Source: Arthrinium phaeospermum (lineage: Eukaryota > Ascomycota > Sordariomycetes > Amphisphaeriales > Apiosporaceae). From it: 64,000 nt of DNA. Shown piece by piece: positions 22,553-32,532 of this stretch. A model generated the notes under the pieces. It searched no databases. It was given only the letters and a program-made list of their open reading frames with translations, and was not told where the DNA came from. The position numbers were made by a program, and so were the translations under genes. Positions within the stretch are counted from its first letter, which is position 1, and each line of letters starts with the position of its first letter. The DNA lies in contig QYRS01000007.1 of the NCBI GenBank assembly GCA_006503535.1, forward strand, positions 1,984,001 to 2,048,000, written 5' to 3'.

Positions 22553-23703
22553 GTTTCTCGCGGCAAGTGCCTTTGCCCATCGATATCAAGATCAACACAT
22601 GCTATGGTGGACAGGCGATTGTGAAAAAGGAAAAATAAAGAAGACTATGGCAGAAACTAATAATCGAAGCACATGCTGGAAACGCAGCCGCATGGGAGGG
22701 GACCCTACTAGTATCTGCGGCACATACTGAGCAGGGGGGTTTTCTGGCCCCCAAACAAACCAACTCCCGTGGCGCCCCGAGCTGAATGGAGCCTCGATAA
22801 TATAAGCATGGCAAACCAATCAGGGTCACATTGAGTCCTGTTTCCCCACCACCTGTTGCCCTGGGCTGACCACTTCGTGGGCGAATGAGGAAGGGGCCGC
22901 TGCAAGTCCCGTATGCTCGGTCTAGCCTTGCCATGCTGTGCAACCAAGTATGCCAGAACCGTAAGAGAGGCTCAGCTGTTGCCTGCTAACGGAAACCCGA
23001 GTACCAGGTCACACAAAGTATGCTCTATGCATGCTAATCAAATGGAAGAAAACGAATTGATTTTCTCCCTAATACTGTTGCAACGATTACATAGAATCGC
23101 GCTGTTATATCATATATGTGTCACTGTAAGAATGCACAATGGGGGGTCATAAGCTGATGCTGGTAGCGCTCGCAGGAAGACCAGCGCTTCCACGACCAAA
23201 TAGACATGGACACCGCGTACCGTCCCGCCTTATGAACACGGTATTATTAGTAATACAATTCTGCTGGTCCTGCTGACATCCCTGGCGAGATGACTGTACC
23301 GATACTTACCACCAATCAGCTGTCACGGCCCCATACCGGGACATCAGCTACCAATCAAATTCCCCGAGGTGCTGTATAGGGCCTTGTTCATGTCGTAATA
23401 AAACCATGTCAAAATCGAATCCTCCCGGTTTGGATAGGAAGCATCGCTAAATAAAGCACAGGAACACGGCAGCAATGAATACCCCTCGGGTAAACCATGT
23501 CAACGGTCCGACGACCTGTTGGGGTGCGGCCCGAGGGCTTGGTTCGCCAAGGAAAGGGGGGAATGCTGTTGGGTCACGTCGTTGCTCGGCATTGTAAGCG
23601 CCCAGATGTCCATCTCCAACAAGAAAAACAGAGTAAAAATTTTGTTTTTGATCAATTTGTCTGTTCTTTGGTCTCAGTCACGATAACCCTCCTGGCTGTC
23701 AAG
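22553..23703. other. intergenic between divergent genes
   Basis: Lies between the minus-strand glycoprotein gene and the plus-strand PAQR gene, so both promoters should be here. Frames around 22602-22947 on the minus strand are proline/serine rich noise. The frame before 23704 is open but I prefer the ATG at 23704 for the receptor. Confidence 0.45.
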
Positions 23704-24955
23704 ATGTTTCAACGACGGACGGCTTCGAACTCCCCGTTCGACCAAGGCAATGACGGTACTGACAAGCACCCGCCAGTGGCCCTAGGCCAATCCCATGAAG
23801 GAATCATTGATCGTGGTGACTGGTTCAGGGCGCCAAAGCTGTTGTATTTCCATCAAATACCCCCATGGCAACAGGATAACGAGTATATCCTGAGCGGATA
23901 TAGGTCTGTCCTTCCTCAAACCCCTGAGCTCTTGGAAGCAGATTCTAACTTCTCATGAAGGCCAACATCAGGCTCAACTTGGCTGTCCTGGCAAGCCTCT
24001 CCTATTACACAACCAGACGATCAACGCCTACTCCCATCTGGTTGGTGCTTTGATCTTCGTCAGTCTGCCGTACTATTTCTACGAATATGTCTACAAGCAT
24101 CAGCTTCATGCCGAGACAATCGACCTGATTGTAGTTTCCACCTACTGCATCGGAGTTGCCGTTTGCTTCGCCTTTTCTACTACGTACGTTGGCCTCCCAC
24201 AAACTGCGGCATTCTATTCACCCCTGAAATGAGATAGACTAACAAACTCCAAGATTTCATGTCAACTGGAACAACTCCAAGGAACTGACAGCCCTCTGCA
24301 ACAAACTGGACTATCTCGGCATCCTAGTCCTGATGTGGGGCGCCGGAATCCCCACCATCTACTACGGCTTCTACTGTAACGAGAATTTGCGCTGGTTATA
24401 CTGGACATCGGTATGTACCCCCTATCGCCCGTGGTCCACCAAGAGCTAACCCCGACATCCTCCGTACAGACGAGCGGGACCGCCCTAGCCTGCGGCATCT
24501 TCACCCTGAACCCGCACTTCAGCGCCCCCCAGTTCCGGCACTGGCGCGCCTGCTTCTACGCCGGCTTCGGCCTGAGCTCCGTCGTCTTCGTCGCGCACGG
24601 CCTCGTCCTGCACGGCTGGGCGCGGCAGAAGGCGCGCATGTCGCTGGTCTGGATGGGCTGGATGGCGGCGTCGAACCTCGTAGGCGCGGCGCTCTATGCT
24701 ACCAGGGTGAGTGAGATTTCGTCAACGCTTTGTGGGTGGGGGTGTAGCCAAGCGATGCTGACATGTTTTATTCTACTTAGATCCCGGAGAGATGGGCACC
24801 CTATCGGTTTGATCTTTGCGGCGCCAGCCATCAGCTGTTCCATATTTTTCATCATTGCCGCGGCGGTGATCCATTTCGATGGGCTGGTGATGGCATTCCG
24901 TTTCATCAGATCGACTCAGACCACTTGCCAAGGCTCCCAGGTGCTCAGTCTATAG
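23704..24955 (+). pseudogene. PAQR / haemolysin III family receptor with frame breaks
   Basis: Five exons fit canonical splice sites: 23704-23903, 23961-24183, 24254-24410, 24470-24706 and 24781-24955. The first intron has a CTAAC branch site. Exon 1 ends PPWQQDNEYILSGYR, continuing PTSGSTW in exon 2, the hallmark N-terminal motif. HNQTINAYSHLVGA carries the first zinc-ligand His region, NKLDYLGILVLMWGAGIPTIYYGFY the Asp, and SHQLFHI the last histidines. Seven hydrophobic helices can be traced. However, exon 2 needs correction between CTGTCCTGG and CACAAC (about 23993-24015), and exon 5 needs one T fewer (or two more) in the T-run at about 24844-24850. Yeast relatives (Izh proteins) act in zinc/sterol homeostasis. 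Whether this copy is dead or just mis-sequenced is open. Confidence 0.8.
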
Positions 24956-25225
24956 ACCACAGGCTACATCCGGACTTACCGGTCCCTACTCAGCATACAC
25001 CACACTCTGAGCAGCAGATGCTTGCTGATTTATAGGACCTTCTCAAGCCTGGATAAACTAGATATAAGATTGTGTTGCCAATTACGAAATACTCTATATG
25101 TATATGCTGAAAAGTCTATGATGCATGTGTAGGGCGGCCGCCATTGGTAGCAAAAGAGCCACGCAGGGCAGCTCTCATGAACTCTCCCGTTAGCGGTTTT
25201 CTCGGGGTAGTAATTGAGGCGTCCG

Positions 25226-26599
25226 TCAGGGGTCCGAATCCCTAATATCCCACAGTGTTCGCGCTCTGATATAGGGGTCAAGCCGCCAATAATTCTCCTG
25301 GTTGATCTTGGCCGCCAGCTCGTCCCTGCGCTGCTTGACATCTGCACCACCGTCGGCCTTTGGGTTAGCACCAACCCACTGGCGCGTCGCCTCCTCAAAC
25401 TCCCGGGCGAGCGCCTCCCTCTCGGCCAGGAGCCGGTCCCGCTCCCCGGCCTCGCGCATCGCCGCGTTCTCGTCCGGCCCGGGCTCGAGGTAGCTATACT
25501 CCAGGGGTCCTTGCCGCCGAGCTCCCGGGGCAGCCGGTCCGGGTCGACGTGCTGGCCGAGCTCCTTGGTGTTGGCGGTGAAGCAGATCTTGCTGGCGATG
25601 ACGGGGTCGGCGATCCACGTGCTCACCAGCTTCCAGATGCCCGGGAAGAACCACGGGGCCTTGTGGACGATGACCTTGCCCAGCATCTCCGGGTAGTTGG
25701 CCTCGAAGCACTGGATGATGAACTTGACGGGCACATAGTCCTGGATAATGTCAGTAGCCCTTCTAGGTCAGGTCAGTTTTGTTGCTTACCAGGTTGCCCA
25801 ACCCAAACCCTGTGAGGTCGAATATAACGGCCTTAAGAGCTCTAGTCAGCGGTCTCCGAGATATGAGGAGTTCGGGAGCTGAGAATCTATACGTACAGCA
25901 GTGTCGCAAGGCGGCGTAAACGCCAACCGCGCCGTCTCAATGATGTAAACAACCCAGCGCTTGAGCACCTCCTCCGACTGGTCGCGACTGAAGTGCTGCC
26001 GCACCCGCACGATGAGGGGCCGCCCTTGCCTGTCCACCCCGCGGACCACGCACTTTCCGGCGCGCATCTGGAACATGAACTCCTTGCCGCGCTTCTGCTG
26101 GGCCTCCCGTCACCGCCGCCCTCCGATGACAGCTCCTGCTCGCGCGCCAGCCCCTCGCCCTCGCGCAGCACCTGCTCCACGTGCACCGTCTTGGCCCGCC
26201 AGTGCAGCGTCGCGACGAGCATGGCGACGGCCCTGTCGACGTCCCACTTGCGCGCGCGCAGGAACCGCAGCAGGAGGGCGTCCGGGTGCTCGACCTGCCC
26301 ATGCTCCAGAGCGCGGTCCTGGTCTCGTCCTGGTCAGCGGCGTCTCGGCGGCGGCGTCGGCGGTCGCGGGGCGCGCGTCGGCTGCGGCGCCGCCCTTGTG
26401 CGGCTTGCTGTGCGCCGCCGAGTCGGCCTTCGCGGCCGGACCCTCCTTTGGCGGGGGATCGTCCCCCGCCGCGTTGTTGGCGACGCCCGGGCTTTCTTCG
26501 TTGGTGCCGCATTTCTTCAGCATCGCGGCCCACATCTCGGCCAGTTTTCGACTCCTGTTGCGGAGTCAGGTGCCCGACGCGTCCTTCGAGTTGGTCCAT
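25226..26599 (-). pseudogene. CRAL-TRIO (Sec14-like) lipid-transfer protein with multiple frame breaks
   Basis: ATG 26599 (MDQLEGRVGHLTPQQESK) begins a protein that can be followed through exons 26599-25897, 25831-25790 and 25740-25226. Introns have GTACGT and GTAAGC donors; a CTGAC branch site is visible in both. HPDALLLRFLRARKWDVDRAVAML is the CRAL-TRIO N-terminal domain, RPLIVRVRQHFSRDQ and AVIFDLTGFGLGNL are strands of the lipid pocket, and YVPVKFIIQCFEANYPEMLG plus HKAPWFFPGIWKLV form the gate helix region. The tail is ERDRLLAEREALAREFEEATRQ, a coiled coil. I count at least five one-base corrections (near 26553, 26340, 26308, 26115 and 25501), mostly missing G in G-runs. Such proteins move phosphatidylinositol or related lipids between membranes. 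Too many breaks in short runs suggest sequence error, but decay is possible. Confidence 0.75.
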
Positions 26600-27555
26600 G
26601 ATCCGACGAGCTGGAGAGAAATGGGCTAAGATTCAAAAAGGTGCTTCTCTCCCGGCAAAAACGCAGAGCAGCGAATGTTAGTGAACGTGGCAGGACAGGG
26701 CCAGAATGAAACTGCATTTGTAGTATTGATGATCTGGGATCTAGCAAATTTCGGAACAAAAGAGGTTAGATGCAGATGACCATCCCTTACTCCGCGCTGT
26801 ATGGCTGCAATCGCTTTCGCGTGGTGCGAATGATTGCCTACTTTAGATTAATAGGCCAGATCGTGCCGAGCGCACGCATCACCCCCTGACGCGCTTCCCC
26901 GCAGCGGTCCCTCGCTCCCAGCTATCACCTGGCTTCTTTCCCTCGCCTTTCCTATGAACCGAGGCAGGTCAGGTCTCCAAACCGCGGAGGCCAGTTCGTT
27001 GATGTCAAAGATTGGCTGCATTCGGCTCTCTTGTCCTACTCAGCCCGACAGGGTCTGACGTTTTGTGGCCATCGGCGCGCCAAGCGAAGGCGGAAGAAGC
27101 TTCTCTCCTGCCTACAACTCTCCAAAAACCGGCCACCGGTCTGCGATCAAATGTGGTGACCAAATGGCATTTCGGCATAACCGTAAATTTGAGTCGTAGC
27201 AGGGAATTGTTCAATGTGGGTTGCTATGTACATGTAATGCAGCGATGCCACTGGTCGGGCAGAGGGCGCACGATACCTTACGCCACAACGATTCAATCCC
27301 TTTATTTGCAGAACAAGGCTTTGTTACACCCACTTGTTGAAAGCCCCAGATTAAATCTGCTTGGAGAAATAGTAACTACGACCTTGTTTGGGGTTTAGTA
27401 TCGTCACACATCTTGAACCTACCGTGTATATAATCAAGGGCGAGCACAGGGTATAACTAGAATAGCATCTCAACCAAATCGCCTCCCTCGACCATTTCGC
27501 TCAAAGAAAGATAACCTACCGCCCTTGACAGTACTCGCATTGATTGGCTTTCACC
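26600..27555. promoter_or_regulatory. divergent promoter region
   Basis: Lies between the minus-strand CRAL-TRIO gene and the plus-strand gene at 27556, so it should carry both promoters. The end (about 27470-27540) is CT-rich, as is common near fungal transcription starts. No gene is visible. Confidence 0.4.
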
Positions 27556-28811
27556 ATGGATGGTTCTCGATCTCATTCCCGGGATGTCTCCCGCGGCCGC
27601 AGTACGTACTTCTTACAGTCGTTCTCGCGGTACCCCTCGCCAGAGGGCAGCCAAGGGGCGCCTCCCCTCGTGAATGAATGGGACCAGATCTACCCGCCTA
27701 ACCAGTCACAGCCGAGCCAATCCCAGTCGAGCGGTCGACCCCCGCCCCCGGCCGTAGGGACTCGAGCAGTCGAAGCGGTCCACGAGCGCCTCGCAGCGCT
27801 TCAAGGGCACCACCGTGGACAAGGCGCTCAGCAAGGTCGGCGCGTCGTCCGCACATGCTGGAACCGAGACCGAAGACCATCAAAGGGTCCCCAAGCACGA
27901 TGAGCACTACTGCATCATTTGCATGTGCAACGAAGACCATCAAAGGGTCCCCAAGCACGATGAGCACTACTGCATCATTTGCATGTGCAATATCGACATC
28001 ACACCGTGGACAAGGCGCTCAGCAAGGTCGGGCGCGTCGTCCGCAACATGCTGGAACCGAGACCGAAGACCATCAAAGGGTGCCCCAAGCACGATGAGCA
28101 CTACTGCATCATTTGCATGTGCAATATCGACATCACCGGGCTACGCTGAACGCGCAGGCCAGCACGCCAACCAATGTCCCTTCCCAGTTCATCACCCCCT
28201 CTCGCGGCGGCGGTTCGCGCACTGCGCCAAGTGCGGCGTGACCTATCTCGCCGGCAAGGCCGGGAAGAACGCGGCGGCGGATCATCCGTCGCATATCAGC
28301 ACCGAGCTGAACGACCGGTCGATATGCGTCTACGTCGACGCGGGCGTCAGCGAAGACGGCCAGGGCACGCTGATCGGGGACTCGTCCGTCTTCTTCGGGC
28401 CCAAGTCCCCGCACAACGCCCTCTCCAACAACGCCTACGACCTAGCGCACCACCAGTCCATCCAGATCTCGGCCCTCCGCCGCGCGCTGCGCCTGGGCCT
28501 GACGGTCCTGGAGGAGCGGCGCGGTCTGGTGGATAACGAGGCTATGAGCAACTCGCAGGATTTCCTGTGGAAGTGCCTGCGGTTCCGGCTCTTGATCTTC
28601 TCGCGGATGGAGGCCGTTCACAGCTGGCTCAACCTGGATCGCGCCGCGATGGGCTCGGGTCAGTTGGACCCGCGCCTCGAGAATGACCTGGCTAAGATTG
28701 ACGAGACGTCCGGGCCCTTGCGGCACAGGGCGTTCCGGTCCAGTTTTTTACGTACCGGCGTTCCATTCGTATGAGCCCGAGTATGAGCTCTTCTACGACA
28801 GGTTCATTTAA
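27556..28811 (+). pseudogene. unrecognised Cys/His protein with an RNase H-like string; frame breaks and internal duplication
   Basis: ATG 27556 starts MDGSRSHSRDVSRGRSTYF, a Ser/Pro/Gln-rich N-terminus. After a frame change near 27775 comes KGTTVDKALSKVGRVVRN and GCPKHDEHYCIICMCNIDI, a compact Cys/His cluster that is present in three tandem copies, two damaged. After another shift near 28137 follow HANQCPFPV, FAHCAKCGVTYLAG and then ICVYVDAGVSEDG, SSVFFGPKSPHNALS and SIQISALRRALRLG. The VYxD-to-FFGP layout with a later alpha helix recalls an RNase H fold, but the catalytic acidic set is not clear, so I treat that as inference. A last shift in the T-run at about 28743 leads to FYVPAFHSYEPEYELFYDRFI and stop at 28811. 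I do not recognise the family. Zinc-binding and nucleic-acid contact are plausible guesses. Confidence 0.5.
27812..28136 (+). repeat. nested tandem duplication inside a coding region
   Basis: A unit beginning ACCGTGGACAAGG occurs at 27812-28002 and again at 28003-28136. Within the first copy, bases 27871-27930 are repeated exactly at 27931-27990 (60 bp, no mismatch). Relative to the second large copy, the first lacks three single bases (in GGTCGGG, CGCAACATG and GGGTGCCCC). Only the last copy keeps the reading frame through the Cys/His cluster. Confidence 0.9.
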
Positions 28812-29281
28812 GCTTGGGGGTTGGGAGAGCGAGTGTTCGTCCGAACGCGTTGGGCATGATGTAGCAACTTCCAAGTGAGGTAAGTGAGATGGCAGGTGGT
28901 CAGTGCGGGTCTACTGCCAGCCCCAGGTGCCAGGTTGCGAAAGTAGGTATTCTCCTTGAGTATAGGGATTCGTCAAACAGGTAAGTTCAGAGTAAAACGT
29001 AGAAATTGAATCCAATATATTCCCCGGTGCCTATATCTGTCAGCTTCGAATGTGTAGTGATTAGGGAATGCTGGGCTGAAGCAGTGTCGCCTCTGCTGTA
29101 GAATGCTCGTGTGCTAGAGATCAAGTAAGCATTGGCTGGGGGGCCTGCAATAACCCCACCCGCCGCAAAACCTTCCAGTGATGACCAACCAGCTCATTCT
29201 TTCCGACCAACAACGACAGTAACCGAAAGCAACATAGAATAATAGCCCCTTTATTTCGATACCAGGCAATCGTTCAAGACA
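28812..29281. other. intergenic before the TMEM14 gene
   Basis: About 470 bases, likely the promoter of the TMEM14 gene. Nothing else recognised. Confidence 0.45.
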
Positions 29282-29797
29282 ATGGCGGAGCATCCCTCGT
29301 TCACCCTCGCAGGTCTTTGTAAGTTAGCCCCCCGCGCGCTCCCCAAGTTCAAGCGTGTGTCCACTCTTGCTGCTTTGTACCTCCAACTGACTCGCTCTCG
29401 CTCGTGGCACACAGTGGCCGTTGGCGGAACCATGGGCTATGTCCGAACCCGATCGACCCCGTCCCTGGTCGCCGGTATTGGTCTGGGTGCCTCCTACGCC
29501 TACGCTGGTATGTAATTCTAGATTACCCCCCTTGACTTAACATCCTCTTCCTATGTATGTTGTGCTTTTCCCGCTGCTGATCGCCCTGGTGATTGAATAG
29601 GCTACCTCATCAAGCAAAACCGGGACAACGGCACGGAGCTGGCCCTCGGCAATTCGGCCCTCCTGACGGCGTCGGCTATCCCCCGTATCATCAAGACGGG
29701 GGGCCGCGGGCCGGTGCCGCTGGCGTTGGGCGGTGCGGGTTTGTTGGCCAGCTACTACTACGCCCGCAAGACCCAGGAGTTCAGGTACGGTGTTTAA
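29282..29797 (+). CDS. TMEM14 / UPF0136 family small membrane protein
   Basis: Three exons: 29282-29318, 29415-29507 and 29601-29797, total 108 residues. Donors GTAAGT and GTATGT, acceptors CACAG and ATAG; every junction keeps phase. The joined protein reads LLAVGGTMGYVRTRSTPSLV, then GIGLGASYAYAGYLIKQN, LLTASAIPRIIKTGGRGPVP and LALGGAGLLASYYYARKT. These are the glycine-rich helices and the YxRxxSxPSLxAG motif of TMEM14. Relatives sit in the mitochondrial inner membrane or ER; animal TMEM14C is needed for a late step of haem synthesis, but the fungal role is not settled. The frame is intact and marks the right-hand edge of the block of broken genes. Confidence 0.88.
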
Positions 29798-30019
29798 GCA
29801 GTGGGGCAAAGATTGTATCGTCGGCCGTGGAAGTTGCTGTGGGAAATCGTGCAATGTGTAAGATATCATGTACTCTACTCTGCCAGCCACTCGTCTTTAA
29901 ATTGATAAGTGCTCTTCATTCGGAGCAACGGCTTATTACGTTCACATGCCCAATCGTACATACTCAGCCGACACCGCCGGCACGACCGTGGTTATGCATT
30001 TCCCGTAGACCGATGTCCG

Positions 30020-30961
30020 TCACACAGTAAAAAATGCCTTGATCTCGGACACGAGCACATCCGGGATCTGTTCGGGGATGTAGTGCCCCGAGTCAACACT
30101 GTGACCCTCGACGACCACGCCCTCGGAAGAAACGCTCTGCCACTCCTTCACCGCATCAAAGCACTTCTCAATGACGCCATGCCGCCCCCACAACACCTTG
30201 AGCGGACAGCCAACCCCCCTCCCCCTCCCGATGTCCTCCCGCGCCTCGTCCAGGTCCAGCGTGGCCGCCGCCCGGTAGTCGTTGCACATGGCGTGCACCG
30301 TCGGCTCGTCGCCGAGGCCCGCGACGTACCGCTCCCAGCACGCGGGCGCGAAGATGCTGGTCCCCGCGTCGCCCTGCCGCCCGCCCAGGAACGCCTCGGC
30401 GATCCGCCGCGGGTCCGCCAGCAGCATCGTCTCCGGCAGCGGCGCCGGCTGGATCAGCAGGAACCAGTGGAAGTAGGCCCGGGCGAAGTCGAACGAGGTC
30501 GCCGCGTACATGGCCAGCGTCGGGCAGATGTCGAGGAAGAGCGCGGCGCGGACCCGGGCCGGGTGGTCGACGCACAGCTTGTGGGCGACGCGGGCGCCGC
30601 GGTCGTGGCCGCATACGAAGAACTTGTCGTTGTTGGTACCGGTAAAGCCTAGCTGCGTCATCACCTCGGCGCAGTCCCGGGCCATGGCGCTCTTGGCGTA
30701 GGACTCGACTCCCGAAGGCTTGGAGGACTGGCCGTAGCCCCGTAGGTCGAGGAGGACCACGGTGTAGACCGCGGTCAGTTGGGGCGCGACGCGGTGCCAG
30801 ATGTGGTGGGTCTGCGGGAAGCCGTGCAGGAGGAGCAGGGGCGGCTTGCCCGAGGAGCCATCGCCGCTCTTGAGGCCGAAGATGTCGACTCTTGGCTCCG
30901 TCTGCGTCGTGATCGTGAATGGCTCGAACCCGTCAAACATGGTGATGAGAGGATGATTCAC
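30020..30961 (-). CDS. alpha/beta hydrolase, fluoroacetate-dehalogenase / epoxide-hydrolase type
   Basis: A single exon of 313 residues. HGFPQ at residues 46-50 is the oxyanion motif, RGYG follows at about 74-77, and GHDRGARV around 118-125 presents Asp120 as the nucleophile in place of the usual Ser. DSGHYIPEQIP near the C-terminus supplies the catalytic His. An Asp in FLDICPT (about 144) lies where haloacid dehalogenases of this group place their acid. This combination fits haloacetate dehalogenases and soluble epoxide hydrolases, which form an aspartyl-ester intermediate. No signal peptide, so probably cytosolic. An alternative start is Met8 (MFDGFEPF). The neighbour on the right is an oppositely oriented aldo-keto reductase. 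The natural substrate is not predictable. Confidence 0.9.
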   Translation of the reverse strand: MNHPLITMFDGFEPFTITTQTEPRVDIFGLKSGDGSSGKPPLLLLHGFPQTHHIWHRVAPQLTAVYTVVLLDLRGYGQSSKPSGVESYAKSAMARDCAEVMTQLGFTGTNNDKFFVCGHDRGARVAHKLCVDHPARVRAALFLDICPTLAMYAATSFDFARAYFHWFLLIQPAPLPETMLLADPRRIAEAFLGGRQGDAGTSIFAPACWERYVAGLGDEPTVHAMCNDYRAAATLDLDEAREDIGRGRGVGCPLKVLWGRHGVIEKCFDAVKEWQSVSSEGVVVEGHSVDSGHYIPEQIPDVLVSEIKAFFTV

Positions 30962-32532
30962 AGTAAGTTAGCCGAGGTTAGTAAGAGCTCAAGCGGCTTT
31001 CGATCGGATGTGTTGTTAGAGGAGCTATATAGGCCATATATTGCGGGGTCCGAGGGGCATGTCGGATGCGGGGCGCGCCCTTTACCATTGACGTATCCGG
31101 AGACGGACCTGTTCTTGTGGTTACCAAAGCATCCGGATTTCTGTCGCTTTTGAAATGCAGCTAATATCAGTATATGCTCGGTTTTCTATACAGAATCAAA
31201 GACTACTGCATCCATCTCCCGAAGTACTTTCCTTGGTATCCAAACCTACTCCACAGATTGCACCAAGGATGGTCTTGTTCAATCCCGTGGACACAAAGGT
31301 GTGCTGCTGTGACCCAATGCTATCCCGAACTTCGACGCCGGCGATTGCACTTCTTCCCTCCCGGAAGCCGAGCTCCAACCGAAGCTTCTTCAGGTAGGTA
31401 GTGATCCGGAGGCCATCAAATGTGGGGTTGGCGCAGGTGAGTTCAGACGCCGGAACGGACACAGGAAGGTGTGGTCGACAATTGACTCGATAGTTCGCCA
31501 AGACACGCCTTACACTGACAAGTCCCGTAATCACATTTTGCTTTTTTGGTATACCTGTCGCTACAACAAATTTGCCTGGGAGACGATTCCTCGTGGCTCC
31601 TTGATCTTCAGTATGATAAAGACGCCTGTCTCAAAGTGGGCTGATGTATCTGATCTATCTATGACATGTTTAGGCTATCCTTCCACAGGGCCCTCAGACA
31701 GCGCACGCATCGTGACGTTTGAATGCTGGGTGAAGCCTGAGAGCTCAATGTTGGTGGCGGTGTTATGTCTTCACATGAGAGGTTGTAAACCTTGCACATC
31801 ACATGGCTTAAGTGAATCGTACTGAAACTGGGGCCCTGAAATACTCCGGGTGTCTCGCGTGGTTTCCTGGGTAGTGGTCCCAAATCAACAGGATCTTATC
31901 TGTATGGTTCAGATTTTGATTCTCCGCTAGCAAACTCAGTTATAGAAGAAGCAAAAACACTTCAGGGGCTGAGACATGACGATCATGCCCCTTTTGTTCT
32001 CGATAGTCGCCGACCTAGCAGGATTGCACGACACGGCGCCCGAGAGGCATTGTTCTGGTCAATTCGGTGCCATCGCCCTATGAGAAGAACAAGGGGTTTT
32101 CTAACCTGTAGCCAACCTCTCACAGATCACCAGGAATGCCCACGGTCATGCGACAGTTGAGCGAAAGTGGTAAGGTAAAGCTCAATTCTGCTGATCCCAT
32201 CGCCGGGCCAGGCTGAGGCGATGAACGGCACTCAACTTCCGTTGTGGGTGTGTTCTAAGACGTGGTGAGAGAACTATTCCGTGCTTCCTTGCCTATCCAC
32301 CGGTCTCAGCCACCCATAGCTGAATGGTTACAGGTGGTGGTTAGCACACGTGTGTCTTGCATCGCTCAGATTGCTAGCTTATAGGGATCTTTGGTCCGAA
32401 TATGGGGCGATACTCGGAGCAGACTAGAGTACAATTGGATACTCTGGTCAAATAAGACTTTGCCGCATACGTGGACAGCGAGTATCACAAGTCTGTACCC
32501 CTAGCCAAGACGAGAAATCTATCAGTGATTCG
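30962..32532. other. divergent intergenic region with one unrecognised minus-strand frame
   Basis: Contains the promoters of the hydrolase and the reductase. A minus-strand frame at 31196-31534 (112 codons) includes FDGLRITTYLKKLRLELGFR and AIAGVEVRDSIGSQ, which look protein-like, but I find no start context or partner exon and do not recognise it. It may be a gene remnant. Confidence 0.3.

Noticed and set aside
25220..25245. Box-B-like GGTCCGAATCC suggesting a tRNA
   Set aside because: No acceptor, D- or anticodon stems can be drawn around it, and it lies at the end of the CRAL-TRIO coding region.
27871..28124. Possible CRISPR-like repeats
   Set aside because: The repeats are directly adjacent, coding and nested, without unique spacers; the genome is eukaryotic.
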